Counted from the stretch's first letter, positions 26,404-35,725 are shown. The stretch: DNA of 64,000 nt from Romboutsia_E sp900604535 (GCF_900604535.1 NZ_UWOT01000016.1:10238-74237); one strand, 5' to 3'. Notes: generated by a model from the sequence alone, not told the origin. Program-made: numbers and translations.

Positions 26404-27240
26404 TTATATATTTCTTAAATTCTTTAAACTTAAGTCTAAAGCTTTTACTGAGTGAGTTAACTCACCAACAGATATATAGTCTACACCTATTTTACTTATC
26501 TCTTCCATTCTTTCTAAAGTAACATTACCTGAAAATTCAACCAATGCTTTTCTATCAATTATTTTCAATGCTTCCCTAGCTGTATCTATATCCATATTAT
26601 CGAGCATTATTATATCCACTCCAACTTCAACAGCTTCTTTAACCATATCTAAATTTTCTACTTCAACTTCTATCTTTCTAACAAAAGGTGTATTTTCCCT
26701 CAATAACTCAACCGCTTTTTTTATTCCACCAGCAGCTTCTATATGATTATCTTTAATCATTATTCCATCAGACAAGTTAAATCTATGATTTATTCCACCA
26801 CCAATTTTTACAGAATATTTATCTAAAATTCTTAAGTTTGGAATAGTTTTTCTAGTATCTAGTAATTTCATATTACTATCTTTTAATTTATCTACAAATT
26901 TATTTGTTTTCGTAGCTATTCCACTCATACGCTGTAAATAGTTCAATGCTACTCTTTCCCCAGATAATATATTTCTAGTACTACCTCTCAATAAGGCTAT
27001 TTTATCGTATTTTTTAATTTTATCTCCATCATTTTTAAGCGATATAACTTCCACTTCACCAAGTATATCAAATACTCTTTTGAATATAGGAAGTCCTGCG
27101 AGTATACCATCTTCCTTGCATATTAAATCAGCCTCACATTTTAAATCTACTCCTATAATTGAGGTAGTGCTTATATCTTCATTTGGTATATCCTCAATTA
27201 AAGCCTCTTTTATCATTTTATCAATTAGCAAGTAGTTCAT
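26404..27240 (-). CDS. nadC: Nicotinate-nucleotide pyrophosphorylase (carboxylating)
   Basis: A 278-residue quinolinate phosphoribosyltransferase that converts quinolinate and PRPP to nicotinate mononucleotide, the last shared step of de novo NAD synthesis. Family segments are visible: ALNYLQRMSGIAT (about residue 104), LLDTRKTIPNLR (about 135), KIGGGINHRFNLSD (about 155), IEVEVEN and VDYISVGELTHS at the C-terminus. Its start overlaps the end of nadB by 20 bases, so translation is coupled. It is the last gene of nadA-nadB-nadC. Confidence 0.97.
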   Translation of the reverse strand: MNYLLIDKMIKEALIEDIPNEDISTTSIIGVDLKCEADLICKEDGILAGLPIFKRVFDILGEVEVISLKNDGDKIKKYDKIALLRGSTRNILSGERVALNYLQRMSGIATKTNKFVDKLKDSNMKLLDTRKTIPNLRILDKYSVKIGGGINHRFNLSDGIMIKDNHIEAAGGIKKAVELLRENTPFVRKIEVEVENLDMVKEAVEVGVDIIMLDNMDIDTAREALKIIDRKALVEFSGNVTLERMEEISKIGVDYISVGELTHSVKALDLSLKNLRNI

Positions 27241-28513
27241 TTTTTAAATCCTCTCTTATAGTGATTATCTTATTTAATAAAATAGATTTATTTAGGTGTG
27301 TACATAGTTCTATATTTAACTTGTCATCTTCAACTATATTAAATTCTATAATATCTATATTTTTATTTATATGGTCCGCTGCTCTTTTAGAAAAAACTAA
27401 TCCTTCTAATAATGAATTGCTCGCTAATCTATTTGCACCATGGACACCTGTACAACTTACCTCACCCACTGCATATAATCTAGTCATTGATGTATATGAA
27501 TTTAAGTCAACATCAATTCCACCCATAAAATAATGTTGTGCTGGAGTAACCTTTATATATTCTTTAGTTATATCTATTCCTCTCAATAAACATTGTTTAT
27601 ATATATATGCAAATCTATTTTTTATATATTTTGCATCTAAATGTGTTACATCCAAGTAAACATAATTTCTATTATCAATTTTCATTTGCTCAAAAATTGC
27701 CTTACTTACAATATCTCTTGGTAATAACTCATTTATGAACCTTTGTTTATTTTTATTTAATAACTTCCCGCCTTCTCCTCTTACAGATTCTGATATTAAT
27801 AGCTTTCTACCATGGCTATTTTCTTCATAAAAAGACGTTGGGTGTATTTGTATATATCCTATATCTTTTACTTTTATATTATGTTTAAGCGCAATAGCCA
27901 ATCCATCGCCAGTTAAATGTCTTTGATTAGTTGAACTTTTAAATAGTCCTCCTATTCCACCAGTTGCTAAAACAACAACTTTCGAAAATATATTAATTTT
28001 ATCTTTTTTTAGTACTATTCCACCTAAACATTCATTATTAAAAGTTATTATATCTATTAGACATGTATTTTCAAATAAAGTTATATTTTTTCTATTCTTA
28101 ACCTCATTTATTAAAGTTTCAAATACAGCTTTACCTGTAGTATCCTTGCTGTATACAATTCTATTTATACTGTGTGCACCTTCTCTTGTAAATGCTATTT
28201 TTCCATCATCTTTATCTAAATTAAGTCCAAGTTTAATCATTGACTCTATATTGTTCATAGATTCTATAGCTAAGACTTCTACCGCTTCATCTTTATTTTT
28301 ATATTGTCCAGCTCTTAAAGTATCTTCTATAAATAAATTTATATCCTCTTTTCCTCTAGCAGTAGAAATCCCTCCTTGAGCAAGGTATGTGTTATTATTC
28401 TCTATGCTATCTTTTGAAATAACTAATATGTTTAGTTTTTTATCTAAGTTAAGAGCGCAATATAAGCCCGAAACTCCACTACCAACAATCAAAACATCAT
28501 ACTGTAGATTCAT
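27221..28513 (-). CDS. nadB: L-aspartate oxidase
   Basis: About 430 residues, a flavoprotein that oxidises aspartate to iminoaspartate for NadA. The FAD-binding GSGVSGLYCALNL lies near the N-terminus, followed by YLAQGGIST (about residue 45), TREGAHSINRIVY (about 110), the second nucleotide segment ATGGIGGLF, and GEVSCTGVHGANRLASNSLLEG near 345. I take the ATG at 28513, which has AGGTGAT upstream; a TTG five codons earlier has none. It overlaps nadA by 17 bases and nadC by 20. Confidence 0.95.
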   Translation of the reverse strand: MNLQYDVLIVGSGVSGLYCALNLDKKLNILVISKDSIENNNTYLAQGGISTARGKEDINLFIEDTLRAGQYKNKDEAVEVLAIESMNNIESMIKLGLNLDKDDGKIAFTREGAHSINRIVYSKDTTGKAVFETLINEVKNRKNITLFENTCLIDIITFNNECLGGIVLKKDKINIFSKVVVLATGGIGGLFKSSTNQRHLTGDGLAIALKHNIKVKDIGYIQIHPTSFYEENSHGRKLLISESVRGEGGKLLNKNKQRFINELLPRDIVSKAIFEQMKIDNRNYVYLDVTHLDAKYIKNRFAYIYKQCLLRGIDITKEYIKVTPAQHYFMGGIDVDLNSYTSMTRLYAVGEVSCTGVHGANRLASNSLLEGLVFSKRAADHINKNIDIIEFNIVEDDKLNIELCTHLNKSILLNKIITIREDLKNELLAN

Positions 28514-29429
28514 TTTTATCACCTGCAAATCTATGCATATTTAGCAAACAATTTAAAGCATTAACTCTTATCTCTTCTTCTATATATATTTCATTTTCCA
28601 TTTTTAATAAAGTTTCATATATACTTTCTAATGTAGTTTTCTTCATATCTTCACAACATACACTATCTCCAGGTATGTAAAAATTTTTGTTAGGATTTTT
28701 TTTTGTTAATTCATGTAGTATTCCCTCTTCTGTTGCAACTATAAAGTCTTTATAATTACTTTTTGTAGCATAATCTATAATTCCCGATGTAGATCCTATA
28801 TAGTCCGCTATATCTCTGATTTCACTTTGGCACTCTGGATGCACTAATACTTTTGCATTTTTATATCTTATTCTTAACTCTATTATGTCTGATACCTTTA
28901 TATTGTGATGATACTTACAGTATCCATCCCAAAGAATAAATTCTTTTTCTGGAAATTCCTCTGATATATATTTACCTAAATTTTTATCAGGTACAAATAT
29001 TACTTGTTTTTCATGAATATTATTTAATATTTTAACTGCGCTTGAAGATGTTACAGCTACATCACAATGTGATTTTACTTCTGCTGTAGAATTTATATAA
29101 CAAACAACTATAGCATTTGGATATTTTTTTTTAAGTTCTAATATAACTTTTTCATTTGCCATATCAGCCATAGCACATCCGGCATCTATTATAGGCATTA
29201 AGACTTTTTTATTTGGAGATAATATTTTTGCACTCTCCCCCATAAATTTGACTCCACAAAACACAATTACTTCTTCATCACAATCTCTTGCTATTTCACT
29301 TAAAAAATATGAATCTCCTACATAATCAGCTAAATCTTGTATCTCTGGTGGTTGATAATAATGAGCTAGTATAATAGCATTTCTATCTACCTTTATTTTA
29401 TTTATTTTCTCTATTAAATCATTTGACAT
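28497..29429 (-). CDS. nadA: Quinolinate synthase A
   Basis: A 310-residue [4Fe-4S] enzyme that condenses iminoaspartate with dihydroxyacetone phosphate to quinolinate. Three cluster cysteines can be proposed in the usual places: DAGCAMAD (about residue 84), HPECQSE (about 199) and SVCCEDM (about 256). HYYQPPEIQDLADYVGDS near the N-terminus is a family landmark. It is the first gene of the nad operon, with a promoter and possible operator at 29454-29503. Confidence 0.96.
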   Translation of the reverse strand: MSNDLIEKINKIKVDRNAIILAHYYQPPEIQDLADYVGDSYFLSEIARDCDEEVIVFCGVKFMGESAKILSPNKKVLMPIIDAGCAMADMANEKVILELKKKYPNAIVVCYINSTAEVKSHCDVAVTSSSAVKILNNIHEKQVIFVPDKNLGKYISEEFPEKEFILWDGYCKYHHNIKVSDIIELRIRYKNAKVLVHPECQSEIRDIADYIGSTSGIIDYATKSNYKDFIVATEEGILHELTKKNPNKNFYIPGDSVCCEDMKKTTLESIYETLLKMENEIYIEEEIRVNALNCLLNMHRFAGDKNESTV

Positions 29430-29453
29430 AAATAAATCCCTTAACCTTTCATC

Positions 29454-29503
29454 TGTATATACACCTGTAAATCCATTGTATCATTTGATATTTTAATCTT
29501 CAA
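29454..29503 (-). promoter_or_regulatory. nadA promoter with NiaR-like operator candidate
   Basis: On the minus strand TTGAAG, 17-nt spacer, TACAAT (29475-29503). Six bases downstream of the -10 lies TACAGGTGTATATACA (29454-29469). ACAGGTGT is the half-site I associate with NiaR (YrxA), the nicotinate-responsive repressor of NAD genes in Firmicutes. The motif covers the expected start site, where a repressor would act. Promoter seen directly; operator identity is inference. Confidence 0.55.
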
Positions 29504-29605
29504 TATAAACTAATTACTTTATAGAATTATTTTTTTAAGATATTATATATATTAGTTGGGTATAAAATAATATATAATTTTTATATATAAGATATAGGTG
29601 ATAAA

Positions 29606-30250
29606 ATGCTAAAAAATAAAACTAAAAAAGAATTAATAGAATTCTTTAGAGATGTAAACTATAGTATAGTTAAATATGATAAGAATGATATTATTGCTAT
29701 CGAAAATTCACCATGTAATAAGGTTGGATTAGTTCTAAGTGGTAATATAGATATAAAAAGAATTTTAACTAGTAACAAAGTAGTTCATCTTTCTTCATTT
29801 AGTGTTGGCTATTTATTCGGAGAAATAATTGCATTCTCTGATGCTAACTCTTATCCAGCTACAGTTATTTCATCAACTAATAGCGAGGTAATGTTTATAG
29901 ATAAATATGATTTTATTTATTTTTGTACTAGCCACCCTAGTTTCTTGAAGTTATTTTTAAATGAATTAACTAATAAGATAATAACTTTAAATAAATCTAT
30001 AACTGGTTTATCATTTAGCACAATTAAACAAAAACTATGCAACTTTTTAATACAAGAATCTAACATCCAAAAAAGTAATTTTATAAAATTAAACATGACA
30101 AAACAAAAGCTTTCTGAATCACTTGGAATTCCTAGACCTTCACTTTCAAGAGAATTAATTAACATGAAAGATGAAGGATTAATAGATTATCAAAAAAACA
30201 TAATAAAGATACTAGATAGAGAGGCTTTGGAAGATATTCTGATGGACTAA
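29606..30250 (+). CDS. Crp/Fnr-family transcriptional regulator
   Basis: A 214-residue protein with an N-terminal cyclic-nucleotide-like beta-roll (about residues 15-120; GLVLSGNIDI, then FGEIIAFSDAN) and a C-terminal winged helix (about 145-205; TKQKLSESLGIPRPSLSRELINMKDEGLI). No cysteine cluster for an Fe-S centre is seen, so it is not a classical Fnr. It is divergent from nadA across 176 bases and could regulate that operon or be unrelated. Ligand and targets are unknown. The start has AGGTGATAAA. Confidence 0.88.
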   Translation: MLKNKTKKELIEFFRDVNYSIVKYDKNDIIAIENSPCNKVGLVLSGNIDIKRILTSNKVVHLSSFSVGYLFGEIIAFSDANSYPATVISSTNSEVMFIDKYDFIYFCTSHPSFLKLFLNELTNKIITLNKSITGLSFSTIKQKLCNFLIQESNIQKSNFIKLNMTKQKLSESLGIPRPSLSRELINMKDEGLIDYQKNIIKILDREALEDILMD

Positions 30251-30257
30251 CTTAAAA

Positions 30258-30312
30258 CAAAAATAGCTTAATTTTATACTTTATATTTGTATAAAATTAA
30301 GCTATTTTTAGC
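30258..30312. terminator. Bidirectional terminator between Crp-like gene and asnB
   Basis: AAATAGCTTAATTTTATAC pairs with GTATAAAATTAAGCTATTT, 19 bp, around a 9-nt loop. T-tracts at both ends serve both convergent genes. Confidence 0.9.
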
Positions 30313-30319
30313 ATTCTAT

Positions 30320-32161
30320 CTATAATTGTAAGTCTACATTATAAAGATTCATCCAAGTGTTTATTTGAATTAAATATGCTATAACTTGAGGACCTGTCAT
30401 TAATTGTCCAAACCAAGGTTGGTTAAATGCTGAACCACCAGTCTGAACTAATTCTTTTACAAATTCTTCATCTATAATTTGATGAATAGGGGAACTTTTA
30501 TCATCTAATATTCTCTTTAACATCTTACATACTTCTTTTGTGTATATTGGATTATGAGTTTTAGGATAAGGGCTTTTTTTTCTTTCAACGATATTTTCTG
30601 GTAATATTCCTTTAGATGCTTCTCTTAACAGTCCTTTTTCTCTTCCATTTAGCAGTTTTATATGCTTAGGCATATTAAATGCATATTCTACTAATCTTTT
30701 ATCTGCAAAAGGTACTCTACCTTCTAAACTATTATGCATAGTCATTCTATCTTTCCTATTTAATAAAGTTATCATAAACCATTTTAGATTTAAGTATGAT
30801 AATTCTCTCATTATTGAATCTTCCTTTGATTCTCCATTAAGCTTAGGCACCTTAGCTATACTATCTCTACATGCTTGCTTTACATAATCTTCTATTGGTA
30901 ACAACTTCAAACTATCATTTAATACATTTTTCCTATAACCAATTGTGGTAGCCCAAGGGAAAATTTCTATAGAATCATATTCTCTAGTATACCAAGGGTA
31001 CCCTCCAAAAACCTCATCTGCACATTCTCCAGATAAAACAACTGTAGCGTGTTTACTTACCTCTCTTGAAAAAAGGTCTAAGGATGAGTCAATATCTGCC
31101 ATACCTGGTAAATCAGATGCCATAGTTGCATCTATTAAAGCATGCGCAAGTTCTACATTATCAAGAACTACGTCATGATGATTACTTCCGATATACTCTG
31201 CCATAACCTTTACCCAATATGAATCTGAGTTTGGTTGAAAATAACTTTTCTTAAAATATTTTTCATTATCTGTATAGTCTATAGAAAAAGTATTAAGTGT
31301 TTCTTTTCCTTGTCTATTGAAAGCATCTGCTGCTACCTTTGATATTATACTAGAATCTAATCCACCAGATAAAAAAGTACACACAGGTACATCACTTACA
31401 AGTTGACCCTCTATTGCTTCAATCAATAAATCTCTTACATATTTCTTAGTTTCTTCTAAGTTATGCTCATGTTCTTTAGCTTGAAGCTTCCAATACTCTT
31501 TTAATTTTATGCCTGATTTATTAAATCTTAAATAATGTGCTGGTGGAACTTCTCTTATATCTTTAAAAATACCACTATTTAGGATTCTAGCAGGTCCTAG
31601 TGATATTAACTCTAAAAATCCATCTCGATCAACAACATGACTAATTAATGGATGAGTTAGTAATGCCTTTTCTTCAGATCCAAAAACTAAGTTCCCATTC
31701 TTGTAAGAATAAAATAATGGCTTTACACCAAGTGGGTCTCTTGCTAAAAATAATTCTTGTTTATACTCGTCCCATACTCCAAATGCATAAATTCCATTTA
31801 TATAATCTAAGCACAATTCACCGAACTCTATATATGCTGTTAAAAGAACTTCTGTATCTGAATATGAATCAAATGTATATCCTCTTTCCTTTAATCTATC
31901 TCTAACCTCTTCAGTATTATATAACTCTCCGTTATAGCAAATTGTATATTCTCTATCTCCTATAGTTTTACTCATCGGTTGTAATCCACCTGTTGGATCT
32001 ACAATCGCTAATCTTTTGTGTCCAATAATAGAGTGTGAATATGTCTTTATACCTTCAGAGTTAGGACCTCTAAATCTTAAGGTTGATATCATATTCTCAA
32101 CTATATTTGTGTAATCCTTTATATTGTCATTAAGGTTACACCATCCTGATATTCCACACAT
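30320..32161 (-). CDS. asnB: Glutamine-hydrolysing asparagine synthetase
   Basis: A 613-residue two-domain enzyme. The N-terminal class-II glutaminase begins MCGISGW, with the catalytic cysteine as residue 2. The synthetase domain has the PP-loop FLSGGLDSS near residue 263 and GECADEVFGGYPWY. It makes asparagine from aspartate, glutamine and ATP. GGAGGAAGG precedes the ATG. A GCATAC/GTATGC hairpin with an AT loop (32187-32208) lies just upstream and may affect expression. It is downstream of an orphan cobalamin riboswitch and terminator, but cobalamin control of asnB would be novel. Confidence 0.95.
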   Translation of the reverse strand: MCGISGWCNLNDNIKDYTNIVENMISTLRFRGPNSEGIKTYSHSIIGHKRLAIVDPTGGLQPMSKTIGDREYTICYNGELYNTEEVRDRLKERGYTFDSYSDTEVLLTAYIEFGELCLDYINGIYAFGVWDEYKQELFLARDPLGVKPLFYSYKNGNLVFGSEEKALLTHPLISHVVDRDGFLELISLGPARILNSGIFKDIREVPPAHYLRFNKSGIKLKEYWKLQAKEHEHNLEETKKYVRDLLIEAIEGQLVSDVPVCTFLSGGLDSSIISKVAADAFNRQGKETLNTFSIDYTDNEKYFKKSYFQPNSDSYWVKVMAEYIGSNHHDVVLDNVELAHALIDATMASDLPGMADIDSSLDLFSREVSKHATVVLSGECADEVFGGYPWYTREYDSIEIFPWATTIGYRKNVLNDSLKLLPIEDYVKQACRDSIAKVPKLNGESKEDSIMRELSYLNLKWFMITLLNRKDRMTMHNSLEGRVPFADKRLVEYAFNMPKHIKLLNGREKGLLREASKGILPENIVERKKSPYPKTHNPIYTKEVCKMLKRILDDKSSPIHQIIDEEFVKELVQTGGSAFNQPWFGQLMTGPQVIAYLIQINTWMNLYNVDLQL

Positions 32162-32271
32162 TAGCCTTCCTCCTTAAACTTAAACTGCATACTTTATTTT
32201 ATGTATGCTTAGGCTTAATGTTATAGAAAGTATTTTTTTCTTAAATAGTTTTTTTAATATAAATATATAAA

Positions 32272-32300
32272 ATAAAAAAGAACCAATATCTCTCGGTTCT
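32272..32300 (-). terminator. Terminator following the cobalamin riboswitch
   Basis: On the minus strand AGAACC pairs with GGTTCT across a 10-nt loop, followed by T6. It is probably the expression platform or the end of the riboswitch transcript. Confidence 0.7.
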
Positions 32301-32387
32301 CAAAATATATAATATGTACTTTAAAATATATCTATATAAAAATAACCCTCATATTACATATTCTCTCCCTCCGAAAGATTAATGCTT

Positions 32388-32562
32388 AATTTTAGGCAGG
32401 TCTCCTGACTTTGAACTCAACCTAATAGCTTATCCTTCCCAGTATACACCAGTGGAATTAGAGTCTCCAAACTCTCAAGCGTTCGTCATTCTTACAGTAG
32501 CGGGGGCTGTTATGGACTTTCACCATATTCCCTTTTAAGTACTCATTTGTACACCTTAATAA
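32388..32562 (-). promoter_or_regulatory. Cobalamin (B12) riboswitch, apparently orphan
   Basis: On the minus strand the class signatures occur in order: GGGAATATGGTGAAAGTCC, ACAGCCCCCGCTACTGTAA, CCACTGG, GGGAAGG and the closing AGTCAGGAGACCTGCC (the B12 box region, near 32396-32411). All conserved blocks are present, so the aptamer looks intact. Downstream comes a ribosome site (GGAGGGAGAG) followed by ATG-TAA, then a terminator; no gene lies between. Compared with normal B12 genes (transporters, synthesis, B12-independent isozymes), the target is missing. Confidence 0.92.
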
Positions 32563-32579
32563 TTTATATTTATACTTTA

Positions 32580-32608
32580 ATTATATTTACTATACTTTTA
32601 TTTTTCAA
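32580..32608 (-). promoter_or_regulatory. Promoter of the cobalamin riboswitch
   Basis: On the minus strand TTGAAA, 17-nt spacer, TATAAT, ending about 20 bases before the aptamer. Confidence 0.8.
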
Positions 32609-32620
32609 CAGCTAAAATTA

Positions 32621-33715
32621 CTATTTTTTTAAATTATTCATATATTCAAATATTGTTATATTGCCAGCTTCAACTTCCTTATCTACTAAATTAGATAGTG
32701 TAACTCCTAATAATCTTATCTGCTTTTTATTATCTTCTAGGTTTTTTAACAGATTATATACATTAATTCTAATATCTTTCTTAGTGTTTATAGGATGCTC
32801 TAAACTTATACTTCTAGTTATTTGAGTAAAATCTTCATACTTTATCTTTAATGTAACTGTTTTTCCTAGCTTATCTGAATATTTACATCTATATGCAACA
32901 TCTTCACATAACTCACTTAATATATTAGTAACCTCTTCTTCATCAATACTTAAGTTTTGGCTTAAAGTAGTCTCTGAACCAATATATTTTCTCTCTCTAT
33001 AAGGCTCTACGGGTCTATAGTCAATACCCCTAGAAAATTGATAAAATAGATATCCCCTATTTTTAAAAATATTTTCTAGTTCATAAATATTTAATTGCCT
33101 TAAATCATATCCATTTTGTATCCCCATATTTTTAAGTATTTTTCCAGTTACTTTTCCTACACCAAAAAATTTATTTATAGGAAGCTTATCTAAGAATTCC
33201 TGAGAATCCTCTTGTGTTATAACAGTTAAACCATTAGGTTTTTTATAATCTGATGCAAGCTTAGCTAAAAACTTATTATATGAAACTCCAGCTGATGCTG
33301 TTAGATTAGTTTCTTTTAAAATATCATTTTTTATCATTTTAGCTATAGTTGTTGCATACTTTATATTTTTCTTGTTGTTTGTAACATCTAAATATGCCTC
33401 ATCTAATGATAATGGCTCCACTAAATCTGTATATCTATGAAATATTTCTCTTATTTGATTAGATACTTTACGATACTCATCAAATCTAGGATACACAAAT
33501 ATTGCATAAGGACATCTTTTATAAGCTATTTTAGATGGCATAGCTGAATGTATTCCAAATTTTCTTGCTTCATATGAACATGTTGTAACAACTCCCCTAC
33601 TTTCTGGAGGTCCACCAACTACTACCGGTTTTCCTTTTAACAACGGATTATCTCTTTGTTCTACAGATGCAAAAAATGCATCCATATCTATATGAATTAT
33701 TTTTCTATTTTCCAT
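32621..33715 (-). CDS. dinB: DNA polymerase IV (Y family)
   Basis: About 364 residues, a low-fidelity polymerase that copies damaged DNA. The palm motifs are clear: HIDMDAFFASVEQ near the N-terminus and SLDEAYLDVT near residue 102, supplying the metal-binding acidic residues. The thumb, little-finger and final beta-clamp-type tail are complete. I choose the ATG at 33715, with GGAGGTGAT at good spacing; a GTG six codons upstream overlaps that site. A repeat shared with the DUF1846 gene lies in its upstream region (33845-33903). No LexA box is obvious. Confidence 0.94.
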   Translation of the reverse strand: MENRKIIHIDMDAFFASVEQRDNPLLKGKPVVVGGPPESRGVVTTCSYEARKFGIHSAMPSKIAYKRCPYAIFVYPRFDEYRKVSNQIREIFHRYTDLVEPLSLDEAYLDVTNNKKNIKYATTIAKMIKNDILKETNLTASAGVSYNKFLAKLASDYKKPNGLTVITQEDSQEFLDKLPINKFFGVGKVTGKILKNMGIQNGYDLRQLNIYELENIFKNRGYLFYQFSRGIDYRPVEPYRERKYIGSETTLSQNLSIDEEEVTNILSELCEDVAYRCKYSDKLGKTVTLKIKYEDFTQITRSISLEHPINTKKDIRINVYNLLKNLEDNKKQIRLLGVTLSNLVDKEVEAGNITIFEYMNNLKK

Positions 33716-33844
33716 CCAAACTATCACCTCCACTTAAAAATTCAAGTTAATAATTATTATAAAATATTTTTTTTGTATTTTTAAAAGTTTTTCTTGCAAA
33801 ATCCCTTAAAAACATTTAAAATAAGTATTCCAAGGAACTAAGTA

Positions 33845-33903
33845 TTTATTCCTTATTGATAACCGTAAATTTATTTTTATGTATATTTTTATTTGTATTT
33901 TGT
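33845..33903 (-). repeat. Repeat copy A, upstream of dinB and downstream of DUF1846
   Basis: Shares TTGATAACCGTA and, about 20-25 bases later, TTTGTATTTTGT (plus-strand reading) with 35503-35557, plus AT-rich matches between. It is in the same orientation as the other copy. Confidence 0.5.
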
Positions 33904-33915
33904 ATTTTATATTTA

Positions 33916-33953
33916 AAAAAGACCATTCTACTATTGTAGCATGGTCTGATTTT
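33916..33953 (-). terminator. Terminator of the DUF1846 gene
   Basis: On the minus strand AGACCAT(G)CTAC pairs with AGTAG(A)ATGGTCT around a 3-nt loop, followed by T6. Confidence 0.8.
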
Positions 33954-33969
33954 CTATACTTTTATTTTG

Positions 33970-35478
33970 TTAGTTAGCGTAATATAAGTTTTGTGATGGA
34001 TATTCTGGATCACAAGTCACATCTATGCCAAGTTCTCTAAATGTTTGTTCATCTGTTTTACTTAATATTGTAGTTGAATGAGCTTGAGATCCCTTTAACA
34101 TTGGAAGTTTTTCCACAGCTGCTTGAGCAGTTGGATTTGTAACAGCACTTACGCTTAAAGCCATTAGTATTTCTTCACAACTTAATTCTGGAGTTCTACT
34201 TGCTAATGTTTTAGTTTTTAAATTTACAATTGGTTCTAAAATTGCAGGAGATAATAAATGCATATCATCTGATATATTAGCTAAATGTTTTATTCCGTTT
34301 AATATTGCCGCTGCACTTGCATTCATTAAATTTGAACTCTTTCCTGTAAGTATCGTTCCATCAACTAGTTCTAATGCTACAACTGAGCAACTATCTGTTT
34401 TTTCTGCAGTTTCTTTTAACTTCGCACTGTATTCTCTAGATGGTGTAACAACCTTTCTATCTTCAGGCTTTAATCCAACTTGTTCCATTATTAACTTTAT
34501 AGTGTCAAATGCATCTTTATCAAATTGACCTTTTTTATACTCACATGCAGTTTTAAAGTATCTTCTTATTATTTCTTGCTTAGAAGCTTCTCTAACTACT
34601 TCATCATCTATTATACCAAATCCAACCCTATTAACGCCCATATCTGTTGGTGATTGGAATATAGATTCTTTTCCAGTTATTTTTTCTATTATTTTCTTAA
34701 GTACTGGGAATAATTCTAAGTCTCTATTGTAGTTTACTGATGTTTCACCATATCTTTCAAGGTGGAATGAATCTATCATGTTAACATCCTTTAAATCTAC
34801 AGTAGCTGCTTCATAAGCTATATTTACTGGATGTTTAAGCGGTAAATTCCAAACTGGGAATGTTTCGAATTTAGAGTATCCAACGCTATTTCCTCTTTTA
34901 TTTTCATGATATAACTGACTTAAACAAGTTCCTAACTTTCCACTATTTGGTCCTGGAGCTGTTACTACAACTATAGGTTTAGTTGTTTCTATATAAGGAT
35001 TTGCACCATATCCTTCATCACTAACTATTGTATCAACATCAGTTGGGTATCCCTTTGTTGGAGCATGCTTATATACTTTTATCCCCATTCTCTCTAACTT
35101 ATTTATGAATACTGTAGTTGCAGGTTGTCCTTCAAATCTTGTTATTACAACACTGTTAACATCTAAGTCATATGCTCTTAAGTCATCGATTAACCTTAGG
35201 ACTTCCATATCATAAGTGATCCCATAATCTCCTCTTACTTTATTTCTTTCTATATCACCAGCGTAAACACATATAACAACTTCTAATTTATCTTTCATAT
35301 GTTGTAATACTTTGATTTTAGCATTCTCATCAAATCCTGGTAATATCCTTTTTGCATGTAAGTCTCCGATTAACTTTCCACCAAATTCTAAATATAACTT
35401 GTCAAAATTATTAACTCTCTCTAGTATATATTTTGACTGTTCCTCTAGGTATTTCTTATGATCAAATCCTATTTTCAT
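33970..35478 (-). CDS. DUF1846 (UPF0371) family protein
   Basis: A 502-residue soluble protein, full length for DUF1846, whose biochemical role is not established. Family features are MKIGFDHKKYLEEQS at the start, KLYLEFGGKL, VVVTAPGPNSGKL (about residue 168, resembling a nucleotide-binding loop), and the SAVTNPTAQAA and SQAHSTTILS segments near the C-terminus. The GPNSGKL loop suggests nucleotide or phosphate binding, an inference only. It is monocistronic with GAGGTGG before the ATG. Its upstream region carries the second copy of the repeat found near dinB. Confidence 0.9.
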   Translation of the reverse strand: MKIGFDHKKYLEEQSKYILERVNNFDKLYLEFGGKLIGDLHAKRILPGFDENAKIKVLQHMKDKLEVVICVYAGDIERNKVRGDYGITYDMEVLRLIDDLRAYDLDVNSVVITRFEGQPATTVFINKLERMGIKVYKHAPTKGYPTDVDTIVSDEGYGANPYIETTKPIVVVTAPGPNSGKLGTCLSQLYHENKRGNSVGYSKFETFPVWNLPLKHPVNIAYEAATVDLKDVNMIDSFHLERYGETSVNYNRDLELFPVLKKIIEKITGKESIFQSPTDMGVNRVGFGIIDDEVVREASKQEIIRRYFKTACEYKKGQFDKDAFDTIKLIMEQVGLKPEDRKVVTPSREYSAKLKETAEKTDSCSVVALELVDGTILTGKSSNLMNASAAAILNGIKHLANISDDMHLLSPAILEPIVNLKTKTLASRTPELSCEEILMALSVSAVTNPTAQAAVEKLPMLKGSQAHSTTILSKTDEQTFRELGIDVTCDPEYPSQNLYYAN

Positions 35479-35502
35479 TGTGCCACCTCACTAAATATTT
35501 AA

Positions 35503-35557
35503 TTTTTATTTCTTACTTGATAACCGTATTTTATATATATTTGTATTTGTATTTTGT
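35503..35557 (-). repeat. Repeat copy B, upstream of DUF1846
   Basis: Partner of 33845-33903, within 80 bases of the DUF1846 start. TTGATAACCGTA and TTTGTATTTTGT are identical in the two copies; the spacer differs by a few bases. Confidence 0.5.
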
Positions 35558-35682
35558 TAAAAAGTTTATATTTATTTTTTCTTTTTAACTAAGTTTATAT
35601 TATACAATTTAAGACAATATTTTTCAAGATTATTTTCACTCAATATTCTATAAATTTATGTATATATTTTTTTATTTTATAT

Positions 35683-35714
35683 AAAAAAGTACCGAAGTTA
35701 ATCGGTACTTTTTA
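35683..35714 (-). terminator. Terminator of the small Cys/Gly membrane protein gene
   Basis: AAAAAGTACCGA pairs with TCGGTACTTTTT around a short AT loop, directly beyond the stop. Confidence 0.8.
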
Positions 35715-35725
35715 CATCAATTTGA

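Noticed and set aside
32162..32562. Cobalamin control of asnB as the default reading
   Set aside because: A terminator separates the two and asnB has no B12 link; kept only as an alternative in the findings.
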